64,000 nucleotides of DNA from Eunapius fragilis (taxonomy: Eukaryota; Porifera; Demospongiae; Spongillida; Spongillidae). A program made the translations under genes and the position numbers. Location of the stretch: positions 2,622,306-2,686,305 of the forward strand of contig OY811988.1 of the NCBI GenBank assembly GCA_963681505.1, in the 5' to 3' direction. Positions 11,501 through 24,387 of this stretch are shown piece after piece (the first letter of the stretch is position 1; the number at the start of each line of letters is the position of its first letter). The notes below the pieces were generated by a model. That model had not been told where the DNA came from. It saw only the letters and a list, made by a program, of their open reading frames with translations, and made no database searches.

Positions 11501-14500
11501 ACCTTATTTTTCGGAGGCAGAGGCATTTATAGACAGCGCAATTCAGTGTCTTCCAACTACAGGAGAGAAACTGAAAGAGTTTGCTGCTTCTCAAGCATCT
11601 GATGCAGTTTGTTCCCAGGTGATGAAGTACTGCCAATTTGGGTGGCTAGAGAAACACAGGGTTAAAGACGACTCAGAGGATACTTAGCAGTGCACTGTTG
11701 TATGGGAGACGCATTGTTATCCCAGTAGCCAGGCAAAGGGAAATCCTAGAGAAAATACATCAGGGGCATCTAGGCATCCAAATATGCAGGCTGAGGATCA
11801 TGGAGTCTGTTTGGTGGCTGCGTGTTTCAGCTCAAGTAGACAAGATGGTAGAGCAGTGTCACAAGTGTGCCAAAGAGGCAGATTGCACACAAGCTAGGAG
11901 CCAATGATTGCAACAAAGCTCCCAACATACCCCAGGCAAAAGATTGGGTCAGACCTGTTCGAACTGAATGGAAAAACGTACATGTATGCTAGTCGACTAC
12001 TTCTCCAGATATATTGAAGTACATGTACATGTAGTTAAAGTGACTGTAACCTCTTCAATGGGATATATTATTAAGCTCAAGCCTGCAGGAGAAACAGTAC
12101 AACCAGCGTCCGTCCTCAGCTAGAACGGAAGAGGAGGATGAAGCATGGATCAATACAGATAGCAAAAGCACTCGAGGATATGAAACTTCCCCTTAGGTCT
12201 TACATGGTAGACACACTCTCTGGACAACTGAGGAGGAACCGGAGTCATCTGACAATCATCCCATCACCAGCTGATGAACTGCCTACAGATAGTGGCGACA
12301 CAGAGAGAACTGCTACACAGAAGGTTCTGCCTGAATCTACCACAGACCCTGAACAGGCTAAGGACACCATACCCTTGCGGAGCCCGGTAAAGACGCAATC
12401 TCAAACTGGAACCAGTATCAGACGTCCCATCAGATATCAGGGAGGGGGAGATGTAGTGTAATGACTTGATATACGTAGGATGACGTGAGGATTTACTGAT
12501 ATAGGGTTTGGCGTGTGCACATTCATGTGTGTGTATCCGTTTGGATCGTGGGAATAAAGCGTGAATACATTACAGTGCATATAAATACACAACAAATTCT
12601 ATGTACCAAATCAACTAAACTTCAGACATAAGTCATAAACAGTTACACTGGATATTTAAACATTCACAGCAACATGTGGCACACTATATGCTTTAATGGA
12701 ATAATAAAACGCATCGTCGACTTACATGCAGAGTCTCATAGGTGTCCTTGATGAGAGATATGAACACACTGAGAACAACATAAATGAACATGGAGACAAA
12801 GACATAGAGGTATATCTTTGAGAACAAGAAGGCTACAAGGGAAGCTCTGCTCATGCCATCAAATGCTGAGAACATGTCATCTCCGTTGATCAGAGAAAAA
12901 AGTGATTCTGATGCTACCAAAACATTGCGGAACTGTAAATAAAATCAGAAATGGAATAAATACATCTGCAGTAACACAATTATTATATAAAATATCAATG
13001 TTTTGCTTCAGAAAACCTAATCATGGTTAATTTTACATTTGGGGTCAATGCAGAGAAAAGAGACCTAGTGCATATTTCCAGAAAGGAGCATCAAAGTTGA
13101 TGCGCGCAATTTAAATGTACGAGTTATAAAAAATTCTGACCACTGTAACGCCATGATAGATAGGCTCATGTACAGTGCGTAAGAAATAAATTTCAGAGGA
13201 CATAGGTGTCTCTTTGAATATGAAATAATTAGAATATTTGGGGGAATGTGCGCTAAGTCTTTTTTCACTGCCATGATCTCCTGAATTCTATTTTTAATCT
13301 TAATACATACTTTCAATACATTATAACAAGATCAACTTTGTGTCCATATTGTGAACACTTGGCTTCATTCACTTTGCGGCATGCAATGTACCTTGCTATA
13401 TACCAGGAGTCAGTATTATTGGGATTCTGTTTCATATCTGTCAGCATTAAGTCAATTAATAGCTTGGAGTTCAGAGTAGAATAGAAGTGCAAGAGAGTGA
13501 ATGTAAATAAGGGCGTCATAACTCTGACACTAGCTTGAAAATAAGACTCAAGAAGCAACTAGGACTACAAGGTTGTAAGCGATTTCTGTGCTGTACCTTG
13601 CAGAATTTCAATCCTCTCAAGTGAGATGATGTCCTGTGCAAATCACATGCAGGGTAAAAACGTGTCAAATAGCACTAAACTCTACAGTTGATAGTGAGGC
13701 GTAACATTCGTGGAAGTATATGAACGGTCAATGTGATTAGGAAAGCTGGGATTGCAATTCTACATGAAGGAATAATAACAAGCTTGTAGTAGGGTTGTTT
13801 AAAGTTCACAAATAGATGTCTTCTGTATTGAGTGTTGACTACGTCTACTGTAGATTACTGAGGAGTTGAACAACAGTACTGTAAACAAATCTTTCATATC
13901 CAATACCTTTTGCCACAATAAATGCAGGATAAACTGGTGACATCAAAGCATTGCACTTCTACTATTCAGGTTACTACATGTATCCATAAGGGATCCTCCC
14001 TTCAAACCTGATCCTCTTGCATTGATCGTTTCAAGCAAAACCATGTAATTAAATACCTCCTCACCTTAGGATGATATGGACCAAGGACCAGCCATCCGAT
14101 GAGAACAAATGCTATGTACAGCACTCCAGCACACACCACAAACCGCAGTACACTGGGCAAGGCCAACTGCAAGGTGATCAGGAGCATGTTATATTTGTCC
14201 AGGTAGCTGAGGAAGCGAAGACATCCTAGTACCTGCCCAAATGTAGCTAGGCCAATGATAATACTGGTAAGATCGCTGAGAAACATTGTTGAGAGGCTAG
14301 GCTGCAAGAAATGATTTCGGATGTTAAAAATAATATGAACAATAGGGGAATCTAAAAATTCAAATGTTAGGTTTTAAATGATCAGATAAGAATTATAAAA
14401 GGTGGATAAGTGAAGGAAGCGGAATACACGGACTTGTCCCAAAACAACTTGAGACAACTCCATTTCCATGAACTTCCCTTCAACAATCAGCACAATTCAC

Positions 14501-17500
14501 ATACAATACAGGTGCATATACATGCACACAAATGTAGAGTCTACAGTCTCGTATGCACATTGTAATAGTATATCATATTGGCAAATGCGTACAATTATGT
14601 ATCACACAGCAAAAAACTCTACAACAATACAAGTACATGTAAAAGTATATGTATGAATCTAAGTCAGAGATTAACGATTGTAAAATAAAGACAAATGTAG
14701 CCATGAAAAGCATAATTATTGTCTTTATCTTTAAGTGCAACCCATGCATGCACAAACATTCTATGTACATGTGGCAAACATGCCTGGTAGGATAGGATGA
14801 TCTTCATAAAGCTGCCCAACATGGCAAGGGCACTGCTGATGATCACACCAACAAACCACATGTTGAACAGTGGTGTAAAATCCTTCCACTTAAGTTTGTA
14901 ACCAAATTTCTGTTTGAAAAAGTACCCAACCTCCCGTTTCAAGTAGAATGATCTAATTAAGGAACGCCCACAAATGATGGTAGATAAGATGCTTGACAGT
15001 AATACCAGACAGTCTAGTGCTGTTATCCAACCATTTACATAAAATCCAGTGTCTGTTGGAGAACAAAACATGATTTCATGATTTCATGATTTCTCTATTT
15101 CAAATAAAATACAATCCATGGATACATGTAATAGACAATTGAACACTGTACAACTGCAATAATATCTCTCATGTGATTAGTCATAAAAATATGGCATCTG
15201 GAAGAGGAAAACAAAAAAAGAACCCGCATTACGAAGCTGAGTTTAAATAGGTTTTGTCTCATTTTCCTTTCCCCAAAACCTTGTTCCCCTCCGTTTCACA
15301 CCAACTTTACCTTTTATTTCTATATGTAAATTCCACAAATATTCTCTTTAGAGAATGTTTTTCTTTAGATGGGTCGTATTTTGGCACATTTATCAAACAA
15401 AGCCATAATAATACTCTTACGCTCCACTATACCTGGTTCTGCCAAAGCAGTGTCAGAATTGCACATGCTAATGTCTGTATCAACACTGAGCCTAACAGGC
15501 ATATTGCCACGATGGAAGTCATTAGTGACAATGATCTGTATGGATAGATGAAAGATCAATAAATTAAATGATTACAACCATTTACAGGTTGTACTAAATG
15601 TAGAACAGCATTTGAAAGTTATATCACATTGAAAGTTGTATAATTAATCACCAAATAGTAACTCAATTCATGTGGCAGAATTATGCATGTACAAAACACT
15701 GCATGTACCATATATTGGAGCCTGTGATTTGAGATGCTCATGACTTATAGATAAGAAAAAACAATGGGTTTTGCTCAACTTCTTACAGCATATACAATTA
15801 CGTTACAAATGTGTGCATGTTGATTTGAGATGATAATGAGTTTTTGATTGGAAAAAAAAAGTTTTTTTTCAACTACTTCCAGGCACATAAAATTAAATTA
15901 CAAATGTGTGCATGTACGTGTATGTATATTACTTACTTTACAATCACAAACGTGTGTAGCTCACAAACAATTGTATATAATATACAAACCTCGATGTTGA
16001 AGAGGACACAGTCTGGACTATTGCCCTCTAGGTAGATTGTACTGACAGCAAATGTCATTTTCAGATCCAGCACTCTTTACAATCACCCATTTGAATAGAA
16101 AGCAACAGATGCTTGGCATATTATGCTAGCTATGATACTTTATACACTGTACATGCACCTGAATCCATGAATGTACAGTGCCTGTCACAAAGTGAATAGA
16201 AAACCAAAACTGTCAGTTTTTCTACTATATAATATGCTATAAGATCGGAACCTACATGAGTAAGTTTCATATAGGAATCAAGCAGTATCATGAATGTCAT
16301 TTAAAAACAACACCCGTGTCTAGCGGGACAGCCAAGTGTCGGGTCAATTCACTCTTAGTGGCAATCGAGCGATATCAAAAAGGAGAACAGTTCTGTATTG
16401 TTTCCATGTCATAAGACTGTGTACTTTAAGAGAACAAAAATACTCGTCCCCATCGTCCGTACCCAGTCCCATCTAAAATTTCTCCTCCGTCATCATTGTC
16501 TTCTTCCTTCGGGATAGCATAACATTTAACTCATGACAGGAACGTTTGTAAAGCACGCCAAGTGTACCAATCGCTTCAGATGTGTCCGCATGTTATCTTC
16601 AGGTGTCTGTTAGACGCCTAATCGATCGGGCAATTAGCTGAAGTGAGTAGTACCTTATTTGGTGTTGATCTACAAATAGCACATTACATCAGCTTTCACA
16701 ATGTTCATGACGCAGCCGGTATAAAATAACCAGCATTATAAAATTCGTTGGGTTTCCCATGCAATCTCAAGGACAATTCTGATTCCATTTGAGCATCTAA
16801 AAGTGGAAAGATCCAGATGCTGCCAGATCTGGCAAATGAGTGCATGTTAAGCGCGTAACCCGAAAGGACCACATTTCTGCCTCACATATGACGACAACAT
16901 TATCACATGATTTGTTGTGTTTTAGAAAAAATTTAAAAAACTAATCGTTAATTGTTTGTTATGTGACTGACGACCAAATCAATAACAGTTTTGGCCTCAA
17001 AATGTTTTTACAAGTACATCACCCAGGTGTCCATCTCCCACACCAATTTGCGGTACACACCCCAGCAGTTATGGAGATCAGTTACTGATCATTGTACTTT
17101 GAAGGTCTGTTGGAACTGGCTTCAAAAATTCGACTTGAGCTGCACTTTTAGGCAAAGTGCCTGCAGTTTTAATATGCCAATTTGAAATGTACTAGTTATT
17201 TGTATGCTGTCAGTATAAAATAGTTGTTTTAAGTTTATTTGTATGATTCCATGACATTGCAACAATGATTTTAATTCTTGGGATACGTCACTGCCCCTTG
17301 CAATAATACAAAGAACCTTTGTCACTACCTTTGGCTCTTTCACCCGTTTTACAAAGTCTGATATACATGTAGCTCTTTTTGCAGCAACTTTGCAGGGGTG
17401 CTGTGTTACAATAGTGATGGTTTGTTGAACTGCGGATTTGTACTTTCAAATAGGACTGTGACGTTCTGAAAATACCAGTACCAGACGTGGATGGACCCGA

Positions 17501-20500
17501 TACAGGAGTACAAACGCATCAGCTACTGGAGCAACTGTTCAACATCACGTCACTGTTTTGATGTCAGAGTGGATGAGAGTTGCAATGCATATACAGAAAA
17601 CTGAACAGAATCCCCTAAGATAAGAATTTTAAACTTTAGTATCAATTTAATTACTGATAGCTAAGGAATCAAAACATAAAAATTGGAATATAAAAATTGC
17701 AACCTGATTCCTAAAAGGTGAACGCAAATATCTGCAGCCATACAGCCCTTAGTCACAGCAGACCTCCAAAATATGATGATCAGTAACCATAAATACTTTA
17801 ACTTGAGGCCTTAACTTTAATTGGTTTGGTCACACTTAAAGATTAGCTTGTTCATAATTTTCTAAAAACACAAACAAGTCACATGATAATGTTGTCATAC
17901 AATGTGACGCAGAAATACATACTGATTTTAATAATGCAATTTACATCCTTATAGCTTGTGTAGAAAACTGACATTTTTGGTTTTCTACTCTCTTTTGTAA
18001 CAAGCACAGCACTAGCATGTACATTCCTGTACAAGTACACAAAACATAATAGAACTACAGACATTAGTTAAATTGAATACCTGTTGAACTCTGCTTTAAG
18101 TGCTGTTGTATTGATGAAGTGGTTAAGATTATACTTTGAGGTATCTCGAAGGTAATAGGTATCTAAAAGTGGAAGCAAGATCATCAATGTACATGCAGGT
18201 GAGCTCTTCTGCTACATTATTATGCACAACATGTACATAGCATAGAACTAATTTGCTCACAAGGACGAAGATGCTACGCATTTTGCACATATATATACAC
18301 TTATGTTAAAAGCAACTACAAAATGTAGGTAAGCCTAATGATGAGGAAATGTACAGTACCGGCTCGGAACAATGGAAAAGTCACAGCTCACAGCAACGGA
18401 AAATAAGGCATATTCATGGTGAAGTTGGGAAAGCTGTTGGTATACATAGAACACCCTTACCGTTTTCATCAATAAAAATTCATTTGGTGAAGGGCAGTCC
18501 AGATCGATCGATATTGATAGATGAAAGCAGTAAGGTTCCACTAAGAACAACATGATTACTTTCCGTTGTTGCGAGCTGTGACTTTTCCGTTGTTCCGAGC
18601 CGGTACTGTATATTGGCTTGAGATTTCTATCTAGCATACATCTCTGTTGGAGTTGACACCTTTGATGCTCCATTCTAGAAAATGTTATATAACATTGTGC
18701 TGTGCAATAATCGGATATATAATCCTATCTGTAAGCAGACTGCTATACAACGTCAGCAGAACCTTTGCATGTATTATTATTGCGACTGTATAATTTATTC
18801 ACTGGTGATGCTAATGCAATTTTGTTGATTTAAAGTAGGGCATGCACACATGGTCTGGTTACAATACAACCTTGTGTGTTATTGATGGAGCCACTACCAC
18901 TTTTCAACACCTGCAGGCTGTGTCGGCACCTTTTTTCCTAATGAGTACATGTACATGTCATGTTTTAGAAACATAATGCGCATGTACATGTAAGAATTTT
19001 ATGTTCAAAACAGGAGGCAGGAAGCATATAGCATTAAGACCAACAAAATTAATTAAACACACATATTTAGATGCATGAAGTGCAATGCATACCTGTACCT
19101 AGGTAGAACTTGTTGTTCTGCTTGTTCAGTAAGCATATTAACACACACACCCACACACACACAATCACCCACACACACACACACATACACTCACACATAC
19201 ATGTGTAGGTACTGTATATCCCAAAAGATTGAGATGCACAGTAGTATATCCACATCCACACTAAATGTTAGCAGACACAGCCAATCTAACCTGTTACTCT
19301 CTCTCCATGGATGGAGAAGTTTTTTCTGGAAGAATCAATGCCACCATATGTATAGTGAGTCACTTTCAAGCACACATATGGCGACGTAACATTCACATGT
19401 CCATCCTTGTTCCATCCATGACCAAAAGGAGCAACTGCCATTTTGCGTATTGCATGATACTAGGAAATAGTTTTAAGAATTAATGAGTAGATGGTAGAGT
19501 GCATATAAAAAAGGGGCGCCCCCATATGTCATTGCAAGCAGCACTAACTGGAGCAATACAGCAATGATGGAGGTATGCCTAAATACATGAAATAGCAGCT
19601 CAAGTAAAGCATCTTGATGATGCTTGAAAGTTACATAGAATAGAATAGAACTTAAGTCACAACAGCTGCTTTTAATGAGTTTCGCTTCGATCGTGGTACA
19701 TACATGGCCATCTCTATATTAATCACATGACCAAATATATATTCAATGATACAGGGTGCACTACAATTCATTGCAACTCACCAAATGTAGCAATCAAGCA
19801 TTAATGCAGGCTAAGGTCCCCAGACCAATTCATAAGGCATATATTTATGTACATGTACATCATGTGTACAACACATTTATATATACAACAGATGTCTACA
19901 AGGTGAACGAATACAAATTGGAAGCTCACCCTGTAAGCTGTATAATTGAGTTGCTGAAACAGCTCATCAAAAGTGAAGATGGTGGAGACTGGAGGGGTAC
20001 TGTCTGGCTCAAACACACTGTAGTCCGAGGACGGCTTGAGAATGAACAGCTGCACAAACGTTTGCCTGTTTTGCGTCACAAAATCCATCAGTGCATACTT
20101 ACTGGAAGCAAACATGATGAGCTAAATGAAAGCAACAGTTTAATCTCAGCAATATAGGATATAACATAGCACGCAGGAACCATGAAGTTAATATACAGTT
20201 CAGGTTTACATGTTATGAAATTATTAATCATATGCATTTCATCTCACTGGTATACAGGGTTTATTGTGTCACCAACTTTCTAGTACAGAATGTGTCTGTT
20301 TACTCTTTATTTCCATTTATTGAGAACTTCTACATTGTATCTCATCGAAGCGTCCAAAGGCATGTTGTGTAAAAAAATTGATACATATATGTACATTTAT
20401 ATAGTGTACAACAGTACTGCGCATCTTTATATGCAATGTGACAAGTAAACTGGGCAACATATAATGGCCAACAGGAAGCACTGTGTATAAAAGTATATAG

Positions 20501-22285
20501 ACACTGTGCTTGCTACATGTATAAATAATTCAGTGTATGAAATTGTAATGAGAGCAAGTACAATGTATGCACATACCTACAGTGTAAAAACATGAATAAC
20601 TAATGAACCTGTGGCAGCTACATCTATATGACAGCCTGACATATAACGACCAGAAGTCATATGTGCACATACTGTACATGTAGGAGGTGCAGGATATTAC
20701 TGATGAACATGAACTGTGTACAAAGGTCAATCAATCCGTGTTCAGTAATATCCTGTAGGAGACTGATAAGTTTTGGCTGTGGATATTATGGGGTATCTAC
20801 ATGTATATACATATATACATATATTATATTATATATATGTATATATAAATACATAAACATTACCTAGGTAGGCACATACATGTGCAGTATAGAAGTGCTC
20901 GAATTTACTCCAAACATGCACAGTGCAGGTAGCAGTGAGTAGCACCCCATGTGCACGTCACAGCTACCACGTGTACACACCTGGACCACTACAAGGATCA
21001 TGTTCACAACCTGAAGCAGCATCTTCCATGGAAATCTCCTTTTTGGGGCATAAGACCACTTTTGGAAAGGGTTCATTAAATGGAATTTTATCCTGCGTTT
21101 CATCTGGGCAGTCTGTGGGTCGTCACTGATATCCTCCTCCTCTTCAGTCCTAAGCTGGGTATACCTTGCACCTATGGTAGGGTGTTTGCACTTCGAACAA
21201 AGATGATGACAGCAGGTGAATGGTGTGAAGTCTGCATACAGTGGTGAGCTCACTAAAACAAAAAAAAAAGTATGTGCCGGTGAGAAGTGGTCCACAGATA
21301 TCTGAACATCAATAGAACATTTAGTTATAGAAACAATGCATACATGTACATGTACATGTATGCAAATCATTATATCTATGGTACCAGAAGTATACGCATT
21401 CAGCTATGGTACCAGAGGTGCACACATTCTGCTATGATACCAGAGGTCCACACATTCTGCTATGGTACCAGAGGTCCACACATTCTGCTATGGTACCCTC
21501 TGGTGCACACATTCAACTATGGTACCAGAGGTGCACACATTCAGCTATGGTACCAGAGGTGCACACATTCTGCTATGGTACCAGAGGTGCACACATTCTG
21601 CTATGGTACCAGAGGTCCACACGTTTAGCTATGGTACCAGAGGTGCACACATTCAGCTATGATACCAGAGGTGCACACATTCAGCTATGGTACCAGAGGT
21701 GCACACATTCTGCTATGATACCAGAGGTGCATACATTAAGCTATGGTACCAGAGGTGCAGCTACATGTATGATACGTTTTAAATATTACTACAACCTCGA
21801 GCTCCCTCATTTAGCAACTCAGCCACAAAATCGTATACACCTAAACATACATGCAGTTACACACACACACACACACACGCACACACGCGCGCGCACACAC
21901 ACACATACACACACACCACAGCATTCACATATACAGTGAGCTGCTAAACTTAATAGAAGATGCAGGCAGCATTGAGGTTCCGTACACGTGTACAAACCAC
22001 ACACAAAGACCGACAATGCACACGTACGTCGCGTTCATCTAGCCTACATGCACGCAGTCACAGATAATATTAAAACACAAACACGCATCACATGAACATA
22101 ACCGATACCTGCAATATCATTCGCTACTAGTTAATTTGTAGGCTCGCATTGGCAAACTAGAAGGCATGAGGCACGCAAACGCTCGTAATGCAACTGATAT
22201 AGCCTCATAGTCAATAGATGTGTGCGTTCTTACTTTGTACGGCGTCCACCTCGCTGTCATCACTATCTCTATCACCACCCGACAT
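8591..22285 (-). CDS. Mucolipin-type TRP channel (TRPML), at least 12 exons
   Basis: TRPMLs are endolysosomal cation channels gated by PI(3,5)P2. I read exons at 22285-22234, 21252-20981, 20121-19930, 19459-19291, 18162-18081, 16074-15990, 15535-15433, 15052-14784, 14301-14065, 12932-12726, 9207-9072 and 8623-8591. All joins keep frame and give about 612 codons, close to the usual family length. The order matches mucolipins: basic N-terminal segment (MKRRIKF...[14 protein letters not shown]), TM1, a long luminal loop with sequons and cysteines, then TM2-TM6, a pore segment [12 protein letters not shown] that is near-identical to the family filter, and a C-terminal tail with the typical NGF-x-DF segment. 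The start is the only Met in exon 1. The exon 8 donor is GC (CAG|GCATGT). The final exon below 8591 is unresolved: the 8591 donor could splice to an acceptor near 8545 or 8522. Introns carry an LTR element, a MITE and a minisatellite. Confidence 0.88.
9311..12574 (+). mobile_element. LTR retrotransposon inside a TRPML intron
   Basis: Two similar terminal repeats, 9311-9451 (141 bp) and 12452-12574 (123 bp), both begin TGTAGTGTAATGA and end ATACATTACA. A purine tract (GGGAGGGGGAG) directly precedes the right one, as a polypurine tract should. The flanks ATGCA and GTGCA look like a 5 bp target duplication with one mismatch. The copy lies between TRPML exons 10 and 11 in the opposite orientation to that gene. 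The right LTR has internal deletions, so the copy is not recent. Confidence 0.88.
9438..12461 (+). pseudogene. Degenerate gag-pol of the LTR element
   Basis: In order: a Gag-like segment ([17 protein letters not shown]) from 9438; a zinc knuckle ([14 protein letters not shown]) near 9750; a protease with a damaged active site ([10 protein letters not shown] instead of D-T/S-G) near 9930; reverse transcriptase from about 10340 ([15 protein letters not shown]) with the frame breaking before the catalytic YxDD region near 10740; RNase H ([16 protein letters not shown]) near 11100; an integrase HHCC finger ([16 protein letters not shown]) near 11760-11880; and a short piece of integrase core near 11950. 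Many stops, frameshifts and a deletion in the integrase core make it non-autonomous. The order protease-RT-RNaseH-integrase places it in the Ty3/Gypsy group. Confidence 0.82.
12990..14060. other. TRPML intron 9, no further feature seen
   Basis: This lies between exons 9 and 10 of the TRPML gene. Several short open frames exist but none resembles a known protein or continues the channel. I treat it as intron. Confidence 0.5.
16080..18080. other. TRPML intron 5, no further feature seen
   Basis: About 1.9 kb between exons 5 and 6 of the TRPML gene. I find no transposon ends, coding block or tandem repeat here. Confidence 0.5.
18354..18608. mobile_element. MITE with ~50 bp terminal inverted repeats, TA target duplication
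   Basis: Left end CAGTACCGGCTCGGAACAA and right end TTGTTCCGAGCCGGTACTG are reverse complements, and the similarity runs about 50 bp inward with few mismatches. The element is flanked by TA on both sides. The TA duplication and CAGT ends are typical of Tc1/mariner-derived MITEs. It contains no coding capacity and lies in the TRPML intron between exons 4 and 5. Confidence 0.85.
19138..19203. repeat. Imperfect (CA)n tract
   Basis: An interrupted CACACA tract lies next to TRPML exon 4, inside intron 4. Confidence 0.85.
20687..20759. repeat. Short inverted repeat in TRPML intron 2
   Basis: GCAGGATATTACTGA at 20691 is matched by TCAGTAATATCCTG near 20743-20756, forming a stem of about 14 bp with a loop of about 40 bases. 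It may be the remnant of a small foldback element. Confidence 0.6.
21376..21760. repeat. Minisatellite, 28 bp unit, about 13-14 copies
   Basis: The unit is CTATGGTACCAGAGGTGCAC followed by ACATTCAG or ACATTCTG. Copies differ mainly at GTGCAC/GTCCAC and TTCAG/TTCTG, giving a mosaic of variants. In one copy (about 21490-21505) the central CAGAG reads CCTCTG, as if a few bases had been locally inverted. The array is in TRPML intron 1. The unit is not a multiple of three, so long frames across it are accidental. Confidence 0.95.
21858..21919. repeat. (CA)n/(CG)n microsatellite
   Basis: A CACACA tract with embedded CGCGCG (potential Z-DNA) lies in TRPML intron 1. Confidence 0.9.
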
Positions 22286-22328
22286 CTTTGCATGCGTGAT
22301 AAAAACCACGCCTACATTGTGTAGTATT

Positions 22329-22807
22329 CGACATCTCGTTCCCAGTTCCATGTGACGGAGAGACGTCCATTGTCCTGAATGTTGTCTCGATCCACCCGGG
22401 GGGTACAAGGTTTTCCCGTTTGGTCTTTCAAAGGATCTAGTTACTAAGAATGGTACGGACAAGTAGTACCGTAAAGTACCACGAATAAGCTCCCCCCCCC
22501 CTCCGCCCCCACCGAAAAAAAATGGCTCGTGTTTAAACGAGCGTATCTTCGTAATGGTTAACGCTTCCGCGTACCTGTTTCCACATTTCAGGAAAGGAAT
22601 GGTACTCCAACAGGATTTTAAAGAACGGCACGCAGCTGCGTTCATGATTACGAAGATACGCTCGTTTAAACGCGAGACAATTTTTTTCGGTGGGGGCGGA
22701 GGGGGGGGGGGGGGGGATCTTATTCGTGGTACTTTACGGTACAAGCAGTGAAGTCCTTTAGGATGGCACATGCATTAGTTGGTATGTTTGCCAGTTTTGA
22801 AATCCTT
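22329..22807. repeat. Left copy of an inverted duplication (interrupted by a MITE)
   Basis: The segment 22329-22465 plus 22743-22807 is nearly identical to the reverse complement of 23187-23399. It includes GGACAAGTAGTAC followed, after the inserted element, by AAGCAGTGAAGTCC. The duplication begins about 45 bp upstream of the TRPML start codon, so it may form part of that gene's promoter or 5' leader. Confidence 0.85.
22470..22738. mobile_element. MITE with G/C-rich terminal inverted repeats and GTAC duplication
   Basis: The element starts CGTAAAGTACCACGAATAAG and ends in the reverse complement CTTATTCGTGGTACTTTACG. The inverted repeats extend about 85 bp and include facing poly-C and poly-G runs. 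It is flanked by GTAC on both sides. The other arm of the surrounding inverted duplication (around 23257-23275) shows the empty site with a single GTAC, which fixes the boundaries directly. No coding capacity. Confidence 0.9.
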
Positions 22808-23186
22808 GGTTAGATGAAGTGAGTCCATGTGCAAATTTTCCTGGCAGCTTAGGTGGCAACTATAGTTGTGGTCCATGTCTCTGCTCCAAACAATAGTGAT
22901 GGTAGAACGACAGCTTGGTATTCAACTATCCTGGTGTGTTGAGAAAGGCTTTAGTTGTTCCATGCTGAGATGTTTAGAGGGCACTGCTTGTTGCATTAAC
23001 TTAGGCAGAGGGTACAAGTTCAGTCAATGTAATGATCCAAGAAAGTGTTTCTTACCATCCATTACCATCAACCAGCTGGTAACAACCAGTAAGGCGTAGT
23101 TACTCACTTTCCATACTTCCTTACTGTTCTGTCCCACTGGACAAAAGAGATAACCACACGCATATCAAAAGCATTTTCAGTAAACT

Positions 23187-23399
23187 TAAAATCTCCAGGA
23201 TTTCAAAGCTGGCAAACATACCAACTAATGTATGTGCCATCCTAAAGGACTTCACTGCTTGTACTACTTGTCCGTACCATTCTTTGTAACTAGATCCTTT
23301 GAAAGACCAAACGGGAAAACCTTGTACCCCCCGGGTGGGTCGAGACAACATTCAGGACAATGGACATCTCTCCGTCACATGGAACTGGGAACGAGATGT
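23187..23399. repeat. Right copy of the inverted duplication (empty-site copy)
   Basis: Reverse complement of 22329-22807 without the MITE. Differences between the copies are few single-base changes, for example GAGACG versus GAGATG. The flanking sequence and the adjacent reverse-transcriptase-like segment suggest the duplicated unit derives from a retroelement. Confidence 0.85.
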
Positions 23400-23400
23400 C

Positions 23401-23501
23401 AATGTTTCTGTTCACGACATCATAAGCCTTCTTGGTGCCAAAGAAGCAGATTCTGCTTCTTTGGCACCAAGAAGGCTTATGATGTCGTGAACAGAAACAT
23501 T
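23401..23501. repeat. Perfect palindrome, 50 bp arms with a 1-base centre
   Basis: Bases 23401-23450 and 23452-23501 are exact reverse complements around T23451. On the plus strand the right arm runs into a frame reading FFGTKKAYDVVNRN, IIWPLLLK, which resembles the reverse transcriptase block with D-x-KKAYD of LINEs. The palindrome therefore sits in, and has mirrored, a retroelement fragment. Confidence 0.92.
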
Positions 23502-24343
23502 ATTTGGCCATTGCTCCTAAAGTGTAGCTTACCACTAGGTACATGAACACTCATCCACAAACTACATGATGGCATATGAAAACCGTTATCCCCTCTGACA
23601 TCATTAATGGCTTGTTTTGATACAAGGGTTTGATGCATGGCTGGAGTGACCACTGTTTTTTAATAATGTTTAATCTTTGTACCATGTTGTCATAATCACC
23701 ACAAGCAAGACAGCTGATATTTTAAAGTCACAACAACCATCAGAGAAATAACAAGGATGGATTTACATGTAATGACATGGTTTTTGTAACAAGACAAATA
23801 CAGGAGATAGTTAGTGAGAGTACATCTTATCACAAAAAAAGTCATATGCTACTGTGATATGAGAACTGGAAGCAGCATATATAATTATATACATAGGACA
23901 GTGTCTAGCAAAATCAGACACATGTTGTTCCTATTATTTACCCATGGCAACAAGATACTTTGCATGATCCCGTACCCTTTTGGGAGGGGACAACTAATCA
24001 TACATAGCCGTAGCCACTAGAGTTTCTGGATGTAGAGATTGTGCCTGCATGCACACACATACATGCACACACATATGCACGCACCCTATCCAAATCTTGC
24101 ATATATGTGTTATCAACTCAAATAAAAATGCACTAGTAAGGAAACACAAATTTAAGTACACGCTGTATTGGATGTCTGCTATGGTGTGAGTGTGTTGCGC
24201 GTGTGTGTGTGCATAAAAATGCACATGTAACGCAAGAAGCGAAAACGCATGACTAGCCTACTTGGCCAACGGGTGAGACCATAGATACATTGAACTGGAA
24301 CTGTTTTCTCCATGTAGGCCCTTGTGTGACACCACAAATTGGA

Positions 24344-24357
24344 GGGGGGGGGGGGGG
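24344..24357. repeat. Poly-G run (14 G)
   Basis: A homopolymer run about 170 bp upstream of the clathrin start codon. Confidence 0.95.
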
Positions 24358-24387
24358 TTGAATGAAATTCGAATGATTATGCATGTT

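Noticed and set aside
19772..19800. Possible 29 nt minus-strand exon with good acceptor and GTGAGT donor between TRPML exons 3 and 4
   Set aside because: Its length would break the frame that otherwise runs cleanly from exon 3 to exon 4, and its peptide does not resemble mucolipins.
21287..21939. Repeat-containing frames of 66-177 codons
   Set aside because: Product of the 28 bp minisatellite and CA tract in TRPML intron 1.
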